Shown: in pieces, positions 1-8,470 of the stretch
Position numbering within the stretch: position 1 is the first letter of the stretch
Layout of the letters: every line of letters begins with the position of its first letter
Source of the DNA: Cognatiluteimonas sedimenti
Lineage (GTDB): Bacteria > Pseudomonadota > Gammaproteobacteria > Xanthomonadales > Xanthomonadaceae
Direction: 5' to 3'
NCBI RefSeq assembly: GCF_022808325.1
Contig: NZ_JALGCL010000001.1
Coordinates: forward strand, 539,780 to 603,779
Length of the DNA: 64,000 nucleotides
Notes under the pieces: model-generated
The model's input: the letters and a program-made list of their open reading frames with translations, nothing else
Database searches by the model: none
What the model was told of the DNA's origin: nothing
Translations under genes and position numbers: made by a program

Positions 1-243
1 GACGCCCACCGCACCCGCAAGCTGCTGCTGCACAAGCGCGAGATCGACCAGCTGATCGGCCGCGTGCAACGCGACGGCTACACCCTGGTGCCGACCGCGC
101 TGTACTGGAAGGGCAACAAGGTCAAGGCGGAACTGGCCCTGGCCAAGGGCAAGCAGACCCACGACAAGCGCCAGGCCGACAAGGACCGCGACTGGAACCG
201 CGAGAAGCAGCGGGTCATGCGCCGGCACAACAAGGACGCATAG
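1..243 (+). CDS. smpB: SsrA-binding protein SmpB, C-terminal part
   Basis: This is the last 80 codons of SmpB, the small basic protein that binds tmRNA and carries it to stalled ribosomes for trans-translation. The reading frame is open from the first base and stops with TAG at 241-243. The visible part contains the conserved stretch [15 protein letters not shown], then [20 protein letters not shown], and ends in the lysine/arginine-rich tail ([22 protein letters not shown]) that becomes helical in the ribosome. The N-terminal half lies outside the window. Its RNA partner ssrA lies about 2.5 kb away on the same strand, separated by a divergently read histidine kinase gene. Confidence 0.95.
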   Translation, partial: DAHRTRKLLLHKREIDQLIGRVQRDGYTLVPTALYWKGNKVKAELALAKGKQTHDKRQADKDRDWNREKQRVMRRHNKDA

Positions 244-254
244 GCGCGGCGCAG

Positions 255-370
255 GCGCACCCTCACCCTGCTTCGCTGCGCGAAGCGGTCCTCTCCCCGC
301 TGCACGGTCGTCGTGCCGTTCCTTCTCCCCGCTTGCGGGGAGAAGGTGCCGAAGGCGGATGAGGGTGGCG
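255..370. repeat. REP-like hairpin element (cttctccccgc family)
   Basis: The spacer between smpB and the convergent kinase gene is filled by a repeat with the strong hairpin ccttctccccgcttgcgggg near 320-345, followed by a 'ggtgccgaaggcggatgaggg' type tail. An imperfect mirror copy starting ccctcaccctgcttcgctgc precedes it. Closely similar units occur at 3900-3962 and 58716-58861. Such elements are common between convergent genes in xanthomonads and may also help end transcription here. Confidence 0.75.
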
Positions 371-380
371 CTTTCCCGGC

Positions 381-2585
381 TCAGGCTTTGCCGGCCAAGG
401 CCGCGTCGGTCTCCGGCAGCGTGAAACGGAACGTCGCGCCCTGCCCCGGCGCGCCTTCGGCCTGGATCGTGCCGCCGTGGCGCTCGACGATGCGCTTGAC
501 CGACGCCAGCCCGATGCCGTCCCCGGCGAACTGCTCCTGGGTGTGCAGGCGCTGGAATGGCCGGAACAGCTTGTCCACGTATTCGGGCGCGAACCCGGCG
601 CCGTTGTCGCGCACGAAGAACGCACCATCCGCGTCGCGCCCCACCTCCACCCGCGCCACGGCGCAGTCGCGGGTGAACTTCCAGGCATTGCCGATCAGGT
701 TCTGCAACAGGTTGCGCACGAGGCTCGGGTCGCCGGTGGCCTGCAGCATCGGCGCGATCTCCACGACAACCTCGCGCCCGGGGTCGTCGGCCCGCAGTTC
801 GGTGACGATGTCGGCGGCCATCCGGCTCAGGTCCAACGGCGCGGGCTTGACCGCGGCGCGCCCGAGCCGCGCCATCTTCAACAGCGATTCGATCAGCGTG
901 CCCATGCGGGCGGCGGCGTTGCGCACCCGTGCCAGATAGTCGCGACCCTCGGCCTGGAGCACCTCGCCGTAGCGTTCCTCGAGCAGGCGGCTGAAGCCGT
1001 CGATGGCGCGCAATGGGGCGCGCAGGTCGTGCGACACGCTGTAGGCGAACGATTCCAGTTCCTGGTTGGCGATGGTCAGCTCGCGGGTGCGCTGCTCCAC
1101 GCGCGCCTCCAGGGTGCGGTTGAGCGCCAGCACCTGGGCCTCGGCCCGCAGGCGGTCGGTGACGTCCTCCACCTGCGCCAGCCGGGTGATGTCCTGGCCA
1201 ACGTCGCCCGGCACCGGCGCGTAGGTCAGTTGCATGTGGCGCAGCCCGCCCTCCTCGCGCAGCAACGTGCGGGTGCTGCGGTAGACGCCTGCGGTGGCCA
1301 GCACGTCGCGCTCGCGGTCGCGGCCGGAGGCGTCCGGGTGGTCGAGGAAGTGGCCGTCGAACGAGGTGCCGAGCAGCTGTTCGCGCGGCTTGCCCAGGAT
1401 CCTGGCGAGCGAGGGATTGGCATCGACGATATGCCCGTCGTGGTCGAGCAGCGCCTTGCCGATGGCGGAGTACTCCATCGCGCTACGGAAGCGAAGCTCG
1501 CTGCGGCGATAGGACTCGGTCATGCGCGCCGCCAGCCGCTCGGCCCGCAACTGCGTGCGCGCCAGCACCAGCGCGATGCCGAACAGCAGCAGCGACGCGA
1601 ACACGCCCACCGCCAGCGTGGTGCGCAGGTCGGTCATGCGCGCCTCGATCGTGGCTTGCGAAGCGGATCGGTACTCCAGGCGCCAGCGGCGGCCATAGGC
1701 CTCCAGCGTCGCGTTGCTGGTGAAGGCGGGCGTGTCCGCCTGCTCCGGCGCCACGTCGGGATACAGCGGCTGCTCGATCCCGCCGGTCACGTCGACGATG
1801 CGAAGCGCCAGCGGGTGCGCGGCCTTGCGTTGCGCGGTGTCGACGAACGCCTGCACCCGGAACGGGACGTAGACCCAGCCCTGCATCGATTCGCGCCGCG
1901 CCGCGATACTGGACGGACGGTCGCCGGAGCGATAGACAGGCAGGAACAGGACGGCCGCCGACAGCGGCTTGCCTTGGTCCTGCACCAGCTCGACCCGGCC
2001 GCTCATCCGCGGCTCGCCGGTATCGCGCGCGGCCTCCATCGCCGCATGCCGCACCGGTTCGGAATACATGTCGTAGCCGATGGCGGCCAGGTTGTCCGGG
2101 GTTTTCGGATCCAGGTACAGGATCGCGCCGTAGTACTCGCGCATGCCGTGCGGCCAGACGCTGAACAGCCCCTCGCCGCTGTCGCGGAGCAGCCGCTGCA
2201 GGTCCGACATCTGCCCCGGCGTGGCGTAGGTGGCAAAGCCCAGTCCCGCCAGCGCGGGGAATCGCGTGCGGATGTTCAGGCCATCGACATAGCCCTGCCA
2301 TTGCCGGCGGCTGGGCCGCGCCACCGAAGCGAACAGCGAGACCCCGCCGCGCGTGACCAGTTCGTAGTCGTCCAGGCGCTGCACCAGCAGCGCGGTCGTC
2401 TCCTGGCTGCGGGCGATGAAGTCGGCTTCGGCCGCCTTGAGTTCGCGTGCGTGCGCGTTGCGCCAGTACAGGGCCACCAGGCCCAATGACGCCAGCAGCA
2501 CCAGCACCGCCAGCACGTAGCCGGTGGTGGCGCTGAGGGGGACGCGCGCGTCGGTATCGTCGGCCGGCGTGGTGGAAGGGCGCAT
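381..2585 (-). CDS. CHASE-PAS sensor histidine kinase
   Basis: Membrane histidine kinase of about 734 residues. Two hydrophobic segments (about residues 22-42 and 323-343) bracket a periplasmic CHASE-type domain, seen in stretches such as FPALAGLGFATY and YYGAILYLDP. A PAS domain follows (about 365-480), then a short coiled coil, a HisKA domain with the phospho-acceptor in SHDLRAPLRAIDGF (about residue 520), and a HATPase domain with N box NLLQNLIGNAWKF, G1 box RDNGAGF and G2 box GDGIGLA. There is no receiver domain and no response regulator gene nearby, so its partner is unknown. The start chosen is ATG at 2585, which follows a TATGCT hexamer by 7 bases and suggests a leaderless message. ATG at 2597 or 2660 would extend it by an Ala/Pro-rich stretch. 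Confidence 0.9.
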   Translation of the reverse strand: MRPSTTPADDTDARVPLSATTGYVLAVLVLLASLGLVALYWRNAHARELKAAEADFIARSQETTALLVQRLDDYELVTRGGVSLFASVARPSRRQWQGYVDGLNIRTRFPALAGLGFATYATPGQMSDLQRLLRDSGEGLFSVWPHGMREYYGAILYLDPKTPDNLAAIGYDMYSEPVRHAAMEAARDTGEPRMSGRVELVQDQGKPLSAAVLFLPVYRSGDRPSSIAARRESMQGWVYVPFRVQAFVDTAQRKAAHPLALRIVDVTGGIEQPLYPDVAPEQADTPAFTSNATLEAYGRRWRLEYRSASQATIEARMTDLRTTLAVGVFASLLLFGIALVLARTQLRAERLAARMTESYRRSELRFRSAMEYSAIGKALLDHDGHIVDANPSLARILGKPREQLLGTSFDGHFLDHPDASGRDRERDVLATAGVYRSTRTLLREEGGLRHMQLTYAPVPGDVGQDITRLAQVEDVTDRLRAEAQVLALNRTLEARVEQRTRELTIANQELESFAYSVSHDLRAPLRAIDGFSRLLEERYGEVLQAEGRDYLARVRNAAARMGTLIESLLKMARLGRAAVKPAPLDLSRMAADIVTELRADDPGREVVVEIAPMLQATGDPSLVRNLLQNLIGNAWKFTRDCAVARVEVGRDADGAFFVRDNGAGFAPEYVDKLFRPFQRLHTQEQFAGDGIGLASVKRIVERHGGTIQAEGAPGQGATFRFTLPETDAALAGKA

Positions 2586-2592
2586 TGGCCGA

Positions 2593-2598
2593 AGCATA
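2593..2598 (-). promoter_or_regulatory. Putative -10 element of the histidine kinase gene
   Basis: TATGCT on the minus strand ends 7 bases before the ATG at 2585. Transcription would then begin at or next to the start codon. No convincing -35 was found. Confidence 0.4.
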
Positions 2599-2654
2599 GC
2601 CGCTGGCGCGGGCGCCGCCGCGTGAACCGCCCCTGCACCGCGGCCCGCCGCGCC

Positions 2655-2682
2655 TTGCACCCGGGTTGCCCGCCCCTATACT
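2655..2682 (+). promoter_or_regulatory. Sigma-70 type promoter of ssrA
   Basis: TTGCAC (2655-2660) and TATACT (2677-2682) are separated by 16 bases. They lie about 28 bases before the mature tmRNA 5' end, which leaves a short 5' leader for RNase P to remove. Confidence 0.65.
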
Positions 2683-2709
2683 GGTGTGGTCGGCGACATC
2701 GACATTCCC

Positions 2710-3064
2710 GGGGGTGCACTGGCTTCGACGGGGGTAGCGAAATCGTCTGGCGCATGCCGAGGGGGTAGCTTTCCTCGTTAATCCAGCTGCAAAAACCCAG
2801 ACGCCAACGACGACGTCTACGCTCTCGCCGCTTAAGGCGTAAGCCCCGAACCCACTTGTGCCCTTGCTCGTGGATGTAGGGTCATCATCAAGGGATAGGA
2901 TCCGGCGGCGACCCGTCAACCGGTTCCGAACCCAAAGCGGGTGTGGATGACGGTGTGCCTCGCACGTTGTGTTGCCGCCATCCGAGATCGAACAACGAGC
3001 TAAGCATGTAGTGCCGGGCATGGAGCATCTTCGGACGGGGGTTCAATTCCCCCCACCTCCACCA
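2710..3064 (+). ncRNA. ssrA: transfer-messenger RNA (tmRNA)
   Basis: One-piece tmRNA of about 355 nt that rescues stalled ribosomes and tags the unfinished peptide for proteolysis. The 5' end GGGGGTGCACTGGCTTCGAC forms the tRNA-like half. The 3' end contains GGGGTTCAATTCCCC, the acceptor strand CACCTCC pairing with GGGGGTG, and an encoded CCA at 3062-3064. The tag reading frame runs 2803-2832 and encodes ANDDVYALAA, stopping at TAA 2833-2835; the last four residues YALAA/ALAA match the protease degron of other gammaproteobacteria. A promoter lies upstream and a strong terminator directly downstream. Its protein partner smpB is at the left edge of the window. Confidence 0.97.
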
Positions 3065-3074
3065 TCCCAGGACA

Positions 3075-3104
3075 ACGGGCCGCGCAAGCGGCCCGTTTTC
3101 TTTT
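3075..3104 (+). terminator. Rho-independent terminator of ssrA
   Basis: A 9-bp stem ACGGGCCGC / GCGGCCCGT with a GCAA loop is followed by TTTCTTTT, starting 10 bases after the tmRNA CCA. Confidence 0.9.
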
Positions 3105-3201
3105 GCCCCGCGCAGGTCGGCCGCTTTTTCTGGTTCTTCTCCCACTCGGGGGAAGGCTGCGGCTTGATCGTTGATCGTATGCCTCGCCGCGACCTGATGG
3201 A

Positions 3202-3295
3202 TCCCGGCACGGCCGCCAGCCCTTCGGGACGAATGTCCCCCGGCCTGCGGCCTCCTCCCTGATTTCGCCCCGAAGGGCTGGCGGCCATGCCGGGA
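3202..3295. repeat. Inverted repeat with 27-nt arms
   Basis: The arms TCCCGGCACGGCCGCCAGCC... (3202-3228) and its reverse complement (3269-3295) differ at one position and enclose a 40-base loop. The element fills the spacer (3105-3361) between the ssrA terminator and the 3' end of the small membrane-protein gene. No gene is seen in this spacer. Confidence 0.8.
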
Positions 3296-3361
3296 CGTCG
3301 AATCGCGAGCTTGCGAAAAAGCTGGAGCACTTCCGGCTTGCTCGAACCCTTCTTTGCCCGG

Positions 3362-3607
3362 TCAATCCGGATCGTTCTTGTGCGCGCCGCGCAGGTTCAT
3401 CGCGAACAAGCCCACCTGTAGCGCGATCAGCGCCCAGGCGCGGTCATGCCAGGCCCAGGCGATCCAGAGCACGTTGCTGGCCACGAAGCACCAGAACCCC
3501 AGTTCCCGGCGCCGCATGTGCCGGGAGCCGACCATCCACGCAGCCACCAGGGTCACGACCATCGCCGGCCATTGCAGCAGGTCGAGCCACGCCATGCCCG
3601 GGCCCAT
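3362..3607 (-). CDS. Small membrane protein, PnuC/SemiSWEET-like pattern
   Basis: An 81-residue protein with three hydrophobic segments (about residues 11-24, 37-54 and 57-71) and charged links (SRHMRRRE, AWHDR). The spacing of short helices and the motif WIAWAWHDRAWALIALQ recall the small half-transporters related to PnuC and SemiSWEET, but the match is by pattern only. Its ATG overlaps the TGA of the upstream gene by one base (TGATG), so the two are translationally coupled. Function unknown. Confidence 0.7.
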   Translation of the reverse strand: MGPGMAWLDLLQWPAMVVTLVAAWMVGSRHMRRRELGFWCFVASNVLWIAWAWHDRAWALIALQVGLFAMNLRGAHKNDPD

Positions 3608-3828
3608 CAGGCCCGCTTCAAGGTCGCAGCCACCACCTCGGCGGGATAGCCCTCACGCAGCTGCAGGTAGGCGCGCGCCCGTTCCTGGGTGGTCAGCGCC
3701 ATCTTGGGCAACTGCGCGAAGCCGCGCATGGCCAGGATTTCCTGCAGCCGACGCACGCAATGGGCCACGTCGGCAGGCGAATGCCCGGCCTCGGCGAGAA
3801 CCAACGCAACCTGTTCGATCGGGGACAT
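3607..3828 (-). CDS. Conserved hypothetical protein, 73 aa
   Basis: A small soluble, probably helical protein beginning MSPIEQVALVLAEAGHSPADV. No catalytic motif is visible and I do not recognise the family. The one-base stop/start overlap with the following membrane-protein gene indicates a two-gene operon. The ATG at 3828 is the only good start; in-frame sequence upstream of it is part of a REP-like repeat. Confidence 0.65.
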   Translation of the reverse strand: MSPIEQVALVLAEAGHSPADVAHCVRRLQEILAMRGFAQLPKMALTTQERARAYLQLREGYPAEVVAATLKRA

Positions 3829-3899
3829 GCCCGGAGCGTTAGCATGCCCGCCGGTACCGCAGGGTGAAGGCCGATGCGGCGGCCGCCTGGCTGTCGCCG

Positions 3900-3962
3900 G
3901 CTCCGGCCGCAGACCCTCACCCGACTTCGGCACCCTCGCCCCGCATGCGGGGAGAGGAAACG
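3900..3962. repeat. REP-like hairpin element (cttctccccgc family)
   Basis: Degenerate copy reading ccctcacccgacttcggcac then ctcgccccgcatgcggggag. It lies between the redoxin gene and the gene at 3607-3828 and belongs to the same family as 255-370 and 58716-58861. Confidence 0.65.
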
Positions 3963-3968
3963 ACATCC

Positions 3969-4541
3969 TCACGCCGCGCGCGGCACCCGCTGCCGCGCCA
4001 ACATCCGATGCAGCAGGCCGCGCGCCAGGAACAGTTCCACCCGCTCCAGCGGGATGCGGTCGCCGGCATCGCTGCCGTAGTACGCCTCGACGATGCGGCC
4101 CTGCTCGTCGATCAGGAAATCGGCCGGCATCAGGTTGTTGGTGTTCAACCCGGCCCAGCCGACCAGGCGCAGGCCGCGGATCAGCGTCGGTACCCGCAGC
4201 ACGATCGCCCGCAGCTTGCGCCAGAACGAGCGCTCGATGCCGTAACGCGCATGCGACGCCCCGGTGGGGTCGGCCGCCAGCCGGAACGGGCGCGGGTGCC
4301 GGGCGACGAACCGCAGCACCTCCTCCCGCGATGAGCTGAACACCGCGACGATGTCCAGCCCCAGCGCCGCCAGGCTCTGCTGGTGCGCGGTCAGCTCGTA
4401 GATGCGGAAGTTGCAGAACGGGCACGCCGCATCGCGGAAGAACGACAGCAGGGTGCGGCGGCCGCGGCCGATGGCGATTGGCTGGCCGTGGATGTCGACC
4501 AGGTCCAGGTCGGGTGCGGTCGACGGTGCAAACAGTTTCAT
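3969..4541 (-). CDS. AhpC/TSA-type redoxin with CxxC motif
   Basis: A 190-residue thioredoxin-fold protein. The active-site region reads FFRDAACPFCNFRIYEL, giving Cys40 and Cys43 as a CPFC pair in the position of a peroxiredoxin or thioredoxin centre. Later landmarks include VFSSSREEVLRF, the RYGIERSF region and LMPADFLIDEQGRIVEAYYG near the C terminus, typical of the AhpC/TSA superfamily. No signal peptide is seen, so it is probably cytoplasmic and may reduce peroxides or protein disulfides. A GGAGG ribosome binding site stands about 7 bases before ATG at 4541. The specific reductant is not evident. Confidence 0.85.
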   Translation of the reverse strand: MKLFAPSTAPDLDLVDIHGQPIAIGRGRRTLLSFFRDAACPFCNFRIYELTAHQQSLAALGLDIVAVFSSSREEVLRFVARHPRPFRLAADPTGASHARYGIERSFWRKLRAIVLRVPTLIRGLRLVGWAGLNTNNLMPADFLIDEQGRIVEAYYGSDAGDRIPLERVELFLARGLLHRMLARQRVPRAA

Positions 4542-4767
4542 GGCAATCCTCCGGGGTGGCGAAGCACGCTGCCATCGTCACCCGAGGTGCTGATCGCTCA
4601 ATGGAGGTATGTGTAAAGGCGACGTGGATGGAATTTCCGGCCTGTAAGTAAAGCCGATCGATCCGCAAGCGGCAGATTTCTTCCTGGCCCTCGCGATGAC
4701 GGCGCCGCCGCCCACCCCATGCATGCAATCTGCGTTACATTGCGAGTACATCCTGCCAGCCCGCCCC

Positions 4768-4968
4768 ATGCCCCCGACCAAGTCCGCAACCCTCAACCTG
4801 CGCATCGATCCCGCGATCAAGGAAGCCGCGCGCATCGCCGCGCTGCGCGAGCACCGCAGCGTCGCCAACCTGATCGAGCTGCTGGTGCGCCGCCACTGCC
4901 AGGCCCACGGCATCGAGATCCCGCAACAGGAAGAACTGTTCGCCGCGAAGGAGCCGGGCGATGAATGA
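4768..4968 (+). CDS. Ribbon-helix-helix (CopG/Arc-like) protein
   Basis: A 66-residue protein whose start fits the ribbon-helix-helix fold: a strand (SATLNLRIDPAIKEAARIAA) followed by two helices around EHRSVANLIELLVRRHC. Such proteins bind DNA as dimers and often repress their own operon or act as antitoxins. The next gene overlaps it by 8 bases. The start is the ATG at 4768; an upstream in-frame ATG at 4696 would add a stretch without coding character. The spacer 4542-4767 holds no other gene. Confidence 0.7.
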   Translation: MPPTKSATLNLRIDPAIKEAARIAALREHRSVANLIELLVRRHCQAHGIEIPQQEELFAAKEPGDE

Positions 4969-5215
4969 GAAGACCCTGCGTGCCCTGGTCGAAGCCGGTG
5001 CCATCCGCCGCGTGCGCATCATTGCCGACGGCTGCCGCTTCCACATGGAGGCCGACACCGCCAACGCCACCGTGATCGCGCAGACCGGCAAGGGCACGCC
5101 GAAGACCTGGGGCACGCTGGACGCGGCCGCCAGATGGATGCGCGCCCTGGGCATCGGCAGCGCACAACTGGACGTCAGCCGCTGGTCGCCCGGGCAGCGC
5201 AGGCTGGCGCTGTAG
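4961..5215 (+). CDS. Small hypothetical protein paired with RHH gene
   Basis: An 84-residue protein with a predicted alpha/beta start (RVRIIADGCRFHMEA) and a conserved-looking end ALGIGSAQLDVSRWSPGQR. It overlaps the RHH gene by 8 bases and has an AAGGAG site inside that gene, so the pair is co-translated. The layout resembles plasmid/ICE-type partition-associated or toxin-antitoxin cassettes, but no toxin family is recognised and the function is unknown. Confidence 0.7.
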   Translation: MNEKTLRALVEAGAIRRVRIIADGCRFHMEADTANATVIAQTGKGTPKTWGTLDAAARWMRALGIGSAQLDVSRWSPGQRRLAL

Positions 5216-5479
5216 CCCGGGCGCATCCATTCGGCCACGTGCCGCGATCGTCGATCGGCCCACTGCTTCCAACAGGCAAGGCCGCCAAGCCCAGCCCATC
5301 CGATTGCCCCCATCGGCACGCTCATTGCTTACCTGCGCATAAGGCAACGCGTGCAGCAGACTTACCGCGGAAATGACCATCGCCTTCGGTTCCCGGGGGC
5401 GTCCGAAACGCGGCGCCCCACCACGCCGCATTAACGCCGGCGCCGCGAGCATCGGTTACCCCGCTCCGGAGCACCCGCC

Positions 5480-7633
5480 ATGGCCGTGCGCAAGCAGCCC
5501 CGCAAATCCACTTCCACGCGAGGCAAGAAGGCGACGCGCGGCAATGCCGCCGAACGCAGCCCCGGCAAGCGGCCTGCTGCCGCGCGCGAAGCCCGCGGCA
5601 ACGGCGGCGAGCTGCACCAGCACGCCGGCGGCGCCGATGCCACCGTGACCACCAACCAGGGCGTGGCGATCGCCGACAACCAGAACTCGTTGCGCGCCTC
5701 GCCGCGCGGGCCGACGTTGCTGGAAGACTTCGTCCTGCGCGAGAAGATCACGCACTTCGACCACGAGCGCATCCCCGAGCGCATCGTGCACGCACGTGGC
5801 TCCGGCGCGCATGGCTATTTCGAACTGACGAAGTCGCTGTCCAGGTACACCACCGCGCGGCTGTTCACCGAGGTCGGCGCACGCACGCCGGTGTTCACGC
5901 GCATTTCCACCGTTGCCGGGGGCGCCGGATCGGTCGACACCCCGCGCGACGTGCGCGGCTTCGCGGTCAAGTTCTATACGCAGGAAGGCAACTTCGACCT
6001 GGTCGGCAACAACATCCCGGTGTTCTTCATCCAGGATGCGATCAAGTTCCCCGACTTCGTGCATGCGGTGAAGATGGAGCCGGACCGCGCCTTCCCGCAG
6101 GCGGCCAGCGCGCACGACACCTTCTGGGACTTCATCTCGCTCACGCCCGAATCGATGCACATGATCATGTGGGCGATGAGCGACCGCGCGATCCCGCGCT
6201 CGCTGCGCATGATCGAGGGCTTCGGCATCCACAGCTTCCGCCTGCTCGATGCCAAGGGCCGCTCGACCTTCTGCAAGTTCCACTGGCGGCCGCGGCTGGG
6301 CCTGCAGTCCACGGTGTGGGACGAGGCGGTCAAGCTGCAAGGCGCCGACAACGACTTCCATCGCCGCGACCTGTTCGAGGCGATCACCGCGGGCAACTTC
6401 CCCGAATGGGACCTGGGCCTGCAACTGTTCACCGAGGAACAGGCCGCCGGGTTCCCCTTCGACCACCTCGACCCGACCAAGATCATCCCCGAGGAAACGG
6501 TGCCGCTGACCATCGTCGGGCGCATGGTGCTGGACCGCTGGCCCGACAACTTCTTCGCCGAGACCGAACAGGTGGCGTTCTGCCCCGCCAACGTCGTGCC
6601 CGGCATCGATTTCAGCAACGACCCGCTGCTGCAGGGCCGCCTGTTCTCCTACCTGGACACGCAGCTGAGCCGGCTGGGCGGGCCCAACTTCCACCAGCTG
6701 CCGATCAACGCGCCCAAGTGCCCGTTCGCCAACCACCAGCGCGACGGCCACATGCAGATGCGCGTGCCCAAGGGGCGCGTGAACTACGAACCGAGTTCGC
6801 TCGAGCGCACCGACGGGCGCGAGGACCCCGCCAAGGGCTTCCGCAGCTTCGCCGAGCCTGCCGGCGACGGCGCGAAGGGCCGCATCCGCGCCGAAAGCTT
6901 TGCCGACCACTACAGCCAGGCGCGGCTGTTCTATCGCAGCCAGACCGAAATCGAACAGGCGCACATCGCCTTTGCGCTGGTGTTCGAGCTGTCGAAGGTG
7001 GAAACGGCGCATGTGCGCGCGGCCATCGTCGGCCACCTGCGCCACATCGACGGCGACCTCGCCCGCCGCGTCGCCGACGGCCTGGGCCTGGACGCGCTGC
7101 CGCCGGCCCCCAAGGCCGCCGCGCCCGTGATCGACATGCCGCCCTCGCCCGCGCTGCAGATCATCGGCAAGATGAAGAAGACCCTCGAGGGCCGCGCCGT
7201 TGGCATCCTGGTCGACGACGGCTCCAATGCCGCGACCATCAACGCGTTGCGCAAGGCCGCCGAAGACGCCGGCGCCATGGTCAAGATCGTCGCCCCGAAG
7301 ATCGGCGGCGCCATGTTGTCGGGCCGCAGGAAGCTGCCCGCCGACGGCCAGCTGGCCGGCACGCCCTCGGTGGTGTTCGACGCGGTCGCGCTGGTGCTGT
7401 CGCGCGACGCCGGCGCCTACCTCGCGCAGGAAGCCGCCGCCGTCGACTGGGTGCGCGACGCGTTCGGCCACCTCAAGGCGATCGCCTGCGACGAAGGCGC
7501 GCGCGCGGTGCTGGCGGCCGCGGGCATTGAACCCGACGCAGGCGTGGTGGATGCCGGCGACACCGGCAAGTTCATCAAGGCGGCAATGACGCGGCAGTGG
7601 GCGCGGGAGCCGCAGGTGCGGACGTTGCCGTAG
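5480..7633 (+). CDS. katE: Large-subunit monofunctional catalase (HPII type)
   Basis: A 717-residue clade-2 catalase that converts hydrogen peroxide to water and oxygen in the cytoplasm. A basic, low-complexity N-terminal tail (about residues 1-50, rich in Arg/Lys) precedes the core. The catalytic His lies in [10 protein letters not shown] (His111), the distal Asn in [10 protein letters not shown], and the haem-ligand Tyr in [20 protein letters not shown]. The last 150 residues form the class I glutamine-amidotransferase-like domain typical of HPII. The start ATG follows ctccggagcacccgcc, a weak Shine-Dalgarno. In the upstream spacer (5216-5479), ATTGCTTACCTGCGCATAAG is an imperfect dyad that could be a regulatory site; nothing firmer is seen. 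Confidence 0.97.
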   Translation: MAVRKQPRKSTSTRGKKATRGNAAERSPGKRPAAAREARGNGGELHQHAGGADATVTTNQGVAIADNQNSLRASPRGPTLLEDFVLREKITHFDHERIPERIVHARGSGAHGYFELTKSLSRYTTARLFTEVGARTPVFTRISTVAGGAGSVDTPRDVRGFAVKFYTQEGNFDLVGNNIPVFFIQDAIKFPDFVHAVKMEPDRAFPQAASAHDTFWDFISLTPESMHMIMWAMSDRAIPRSLRMIEGFGIHSFRLLDAKGRSTFCKFHWRPRLGLQSTVWDEAVKLQGADNDFHRRDLFEAITAGNFPEWDLGLQLFTEEQAAGFPFDHLDPTKIIPEETVPLTIVGRMVLDRWPDNFFAETEQVAFCPANVVPGIDFSNDPLLQGRLFSYLDTQLSRLGGPNFHQLPINAPKCPFANHQRDGHMQMRVPKGRVNYEPSSLERTDGREDPAKGFRSFAEPAGDGAKGRIRAESFADHYSQARLFYRSQTEIEQAHIAFALVFELSKVETAHVRAAIVGHLRHIDGDLARRVADGLGLDALPPAPKAAAPVIDMPPSPALQIIGKMKKTLEGRAVGILVDDGSNAATINALRKAAEDAGAMVKIVAPKIGGAMLSGRRKLPADGQLAGTPSVVFDAVALVLSRDAGAYLAQEAAAVDWVRDAFGHLKAIACDEGARAVLAAAGIEPDAGVVDAGDTGKFIKAAMTRQWAREPQVRTLP

Positions 7634-7724
7634 TTCGAAAGAAACCTTGCATCCAATCCGTGGCAAGCCCCGTAACCAAGCTGTCCCGAATGCGGGACCG
7701 CCCTCAATCCCACGGAGCTGCACC

Positions 7725-8312
7725 ATGACCCTGAAACCCCTCGCGCTGGCGTTGCTGTCCGCCGCGGCCCTGAGCGCCTGCATGGCCTCCATGCCCAGCC
7801 AGGCCTCCACTGATGCCGCCATGTCGATGCCCGCCAACCCCATGGTCGGCGGCGCGCCGATGTACGCCAACAAGGACATCATCGACAACGCCGTCAATTC
7901 CGCCGACCACACCACGTTGGTCGCCGCGGTCAAGGCCGCGGGCCTGGTGGACACGCTCAAGGGCCCCGGCCCGTTCACCGTGTTCGCGCCGACCAACGCC
8001 GCGTTCGCCGCCCTGCCCGCCGGCACCGTCGACACGTTGCTGAAGCCGGAGATGAAAGTCGACCTGACCAAGGTGCTGACCTACCACGTGGTGCCCGGCG
8101 TGCTCGACGCGGCCACGCTGACGTCGCAGATCGCCGCCGGCGGCGGCACCGCCACGCTCACCACCGTGCAGGGTGAAATCCTGTCCGCCTCGGCGAAGAA
8201 TGGCGGCATCGCCCTCACCGACCGCCAGGGCAACGTGGCGATGGTGACCACCGCCGACGTCATGCAGAGCAACGGGGTGATCCACGTGATCGACAAGGTG
8301 TTGATGCCGTAG
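7725..8312 (+). CDS. Fasciclin-domain (FAS1) lipoprotein
   Basis: A 195-residue exported protein. The signal peptide ends in a lipobox LSAC around residue 19, so it is probably anchored in a membrane. One FAS1 domain follows, with the two conserved blocks GPFTVFAPTNAAFAALP and VLTYHVVPG, and ends with IHVIDKVLMP. FAS1 domains mediate adhesion or surface interactions; the partner here is unknown. The ATG at 7725 has an ACGGAG site at proper spacing. A hairpin TGTCCCGAATGCGGGA sits just upstream, and TTGCATCCAATCC...CGTAACC further up may be an alternative-sigma promoter. Confidence 0.9.
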   Translation: MTLKPLALALLSAAALSACMASMPSQASTDAAMSMPANPMVGGAPMYANKDIIDNAVNSADHTTLVAAVKAAGLVDTLKGPGPFTVFAPTNAAFAALPAGTVDTLLKPEMKVDLTKVLTYHVVPGVLDAATLTSQIAAGGGTATLTTVQGEILSASAKNGGIALTDRQGNVAMVTTADVMQSNGVIHVIDKVLMP

Positions 8313-8335
8313 CGGTCTCGTCGTCGCTGCGGCAA

Positions 8336-8360
8336 GGGGGACGGCATCTGCCGCCCCCCC
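8336..8360 (+). terminator. Possible terminator after the fasciclin gene
   Basis: The hairpin GGGGGACGGCA / TGCCGCCCCCC has one mismatch and a very short loop. It begins 23 bases after the stop codon and is followed only by ATTTG, so it is a weak candidate. Confidence 0.4.
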
Positions 8361-8470
8361 ATTTGCGAAAGACACTCCCCGAGGGCTGCTACCGCGACCC
8401 GGTGCGCCGTCGCTGGTCCTTCAGGCGCGTACGCGCGGGGGATGGAATCGCCTGCGCAGACTCCAGTGTC

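Noticed and set aside
477..2489. Plus-strand open frame across the histidine kinase gene
   Set aside because: The minus strand encodes ordered CHASE, PAS, HisKA and HATPase motifs; the plus frame has no family features.
3030..3064. tRNA-like T-arm and CCA considered as a separate tRNA gene
   Set aside because: It pairs with the 5' GGGGGTG at 2710 and the tag frame lies between, so it is the 3' end of the tmRNA.
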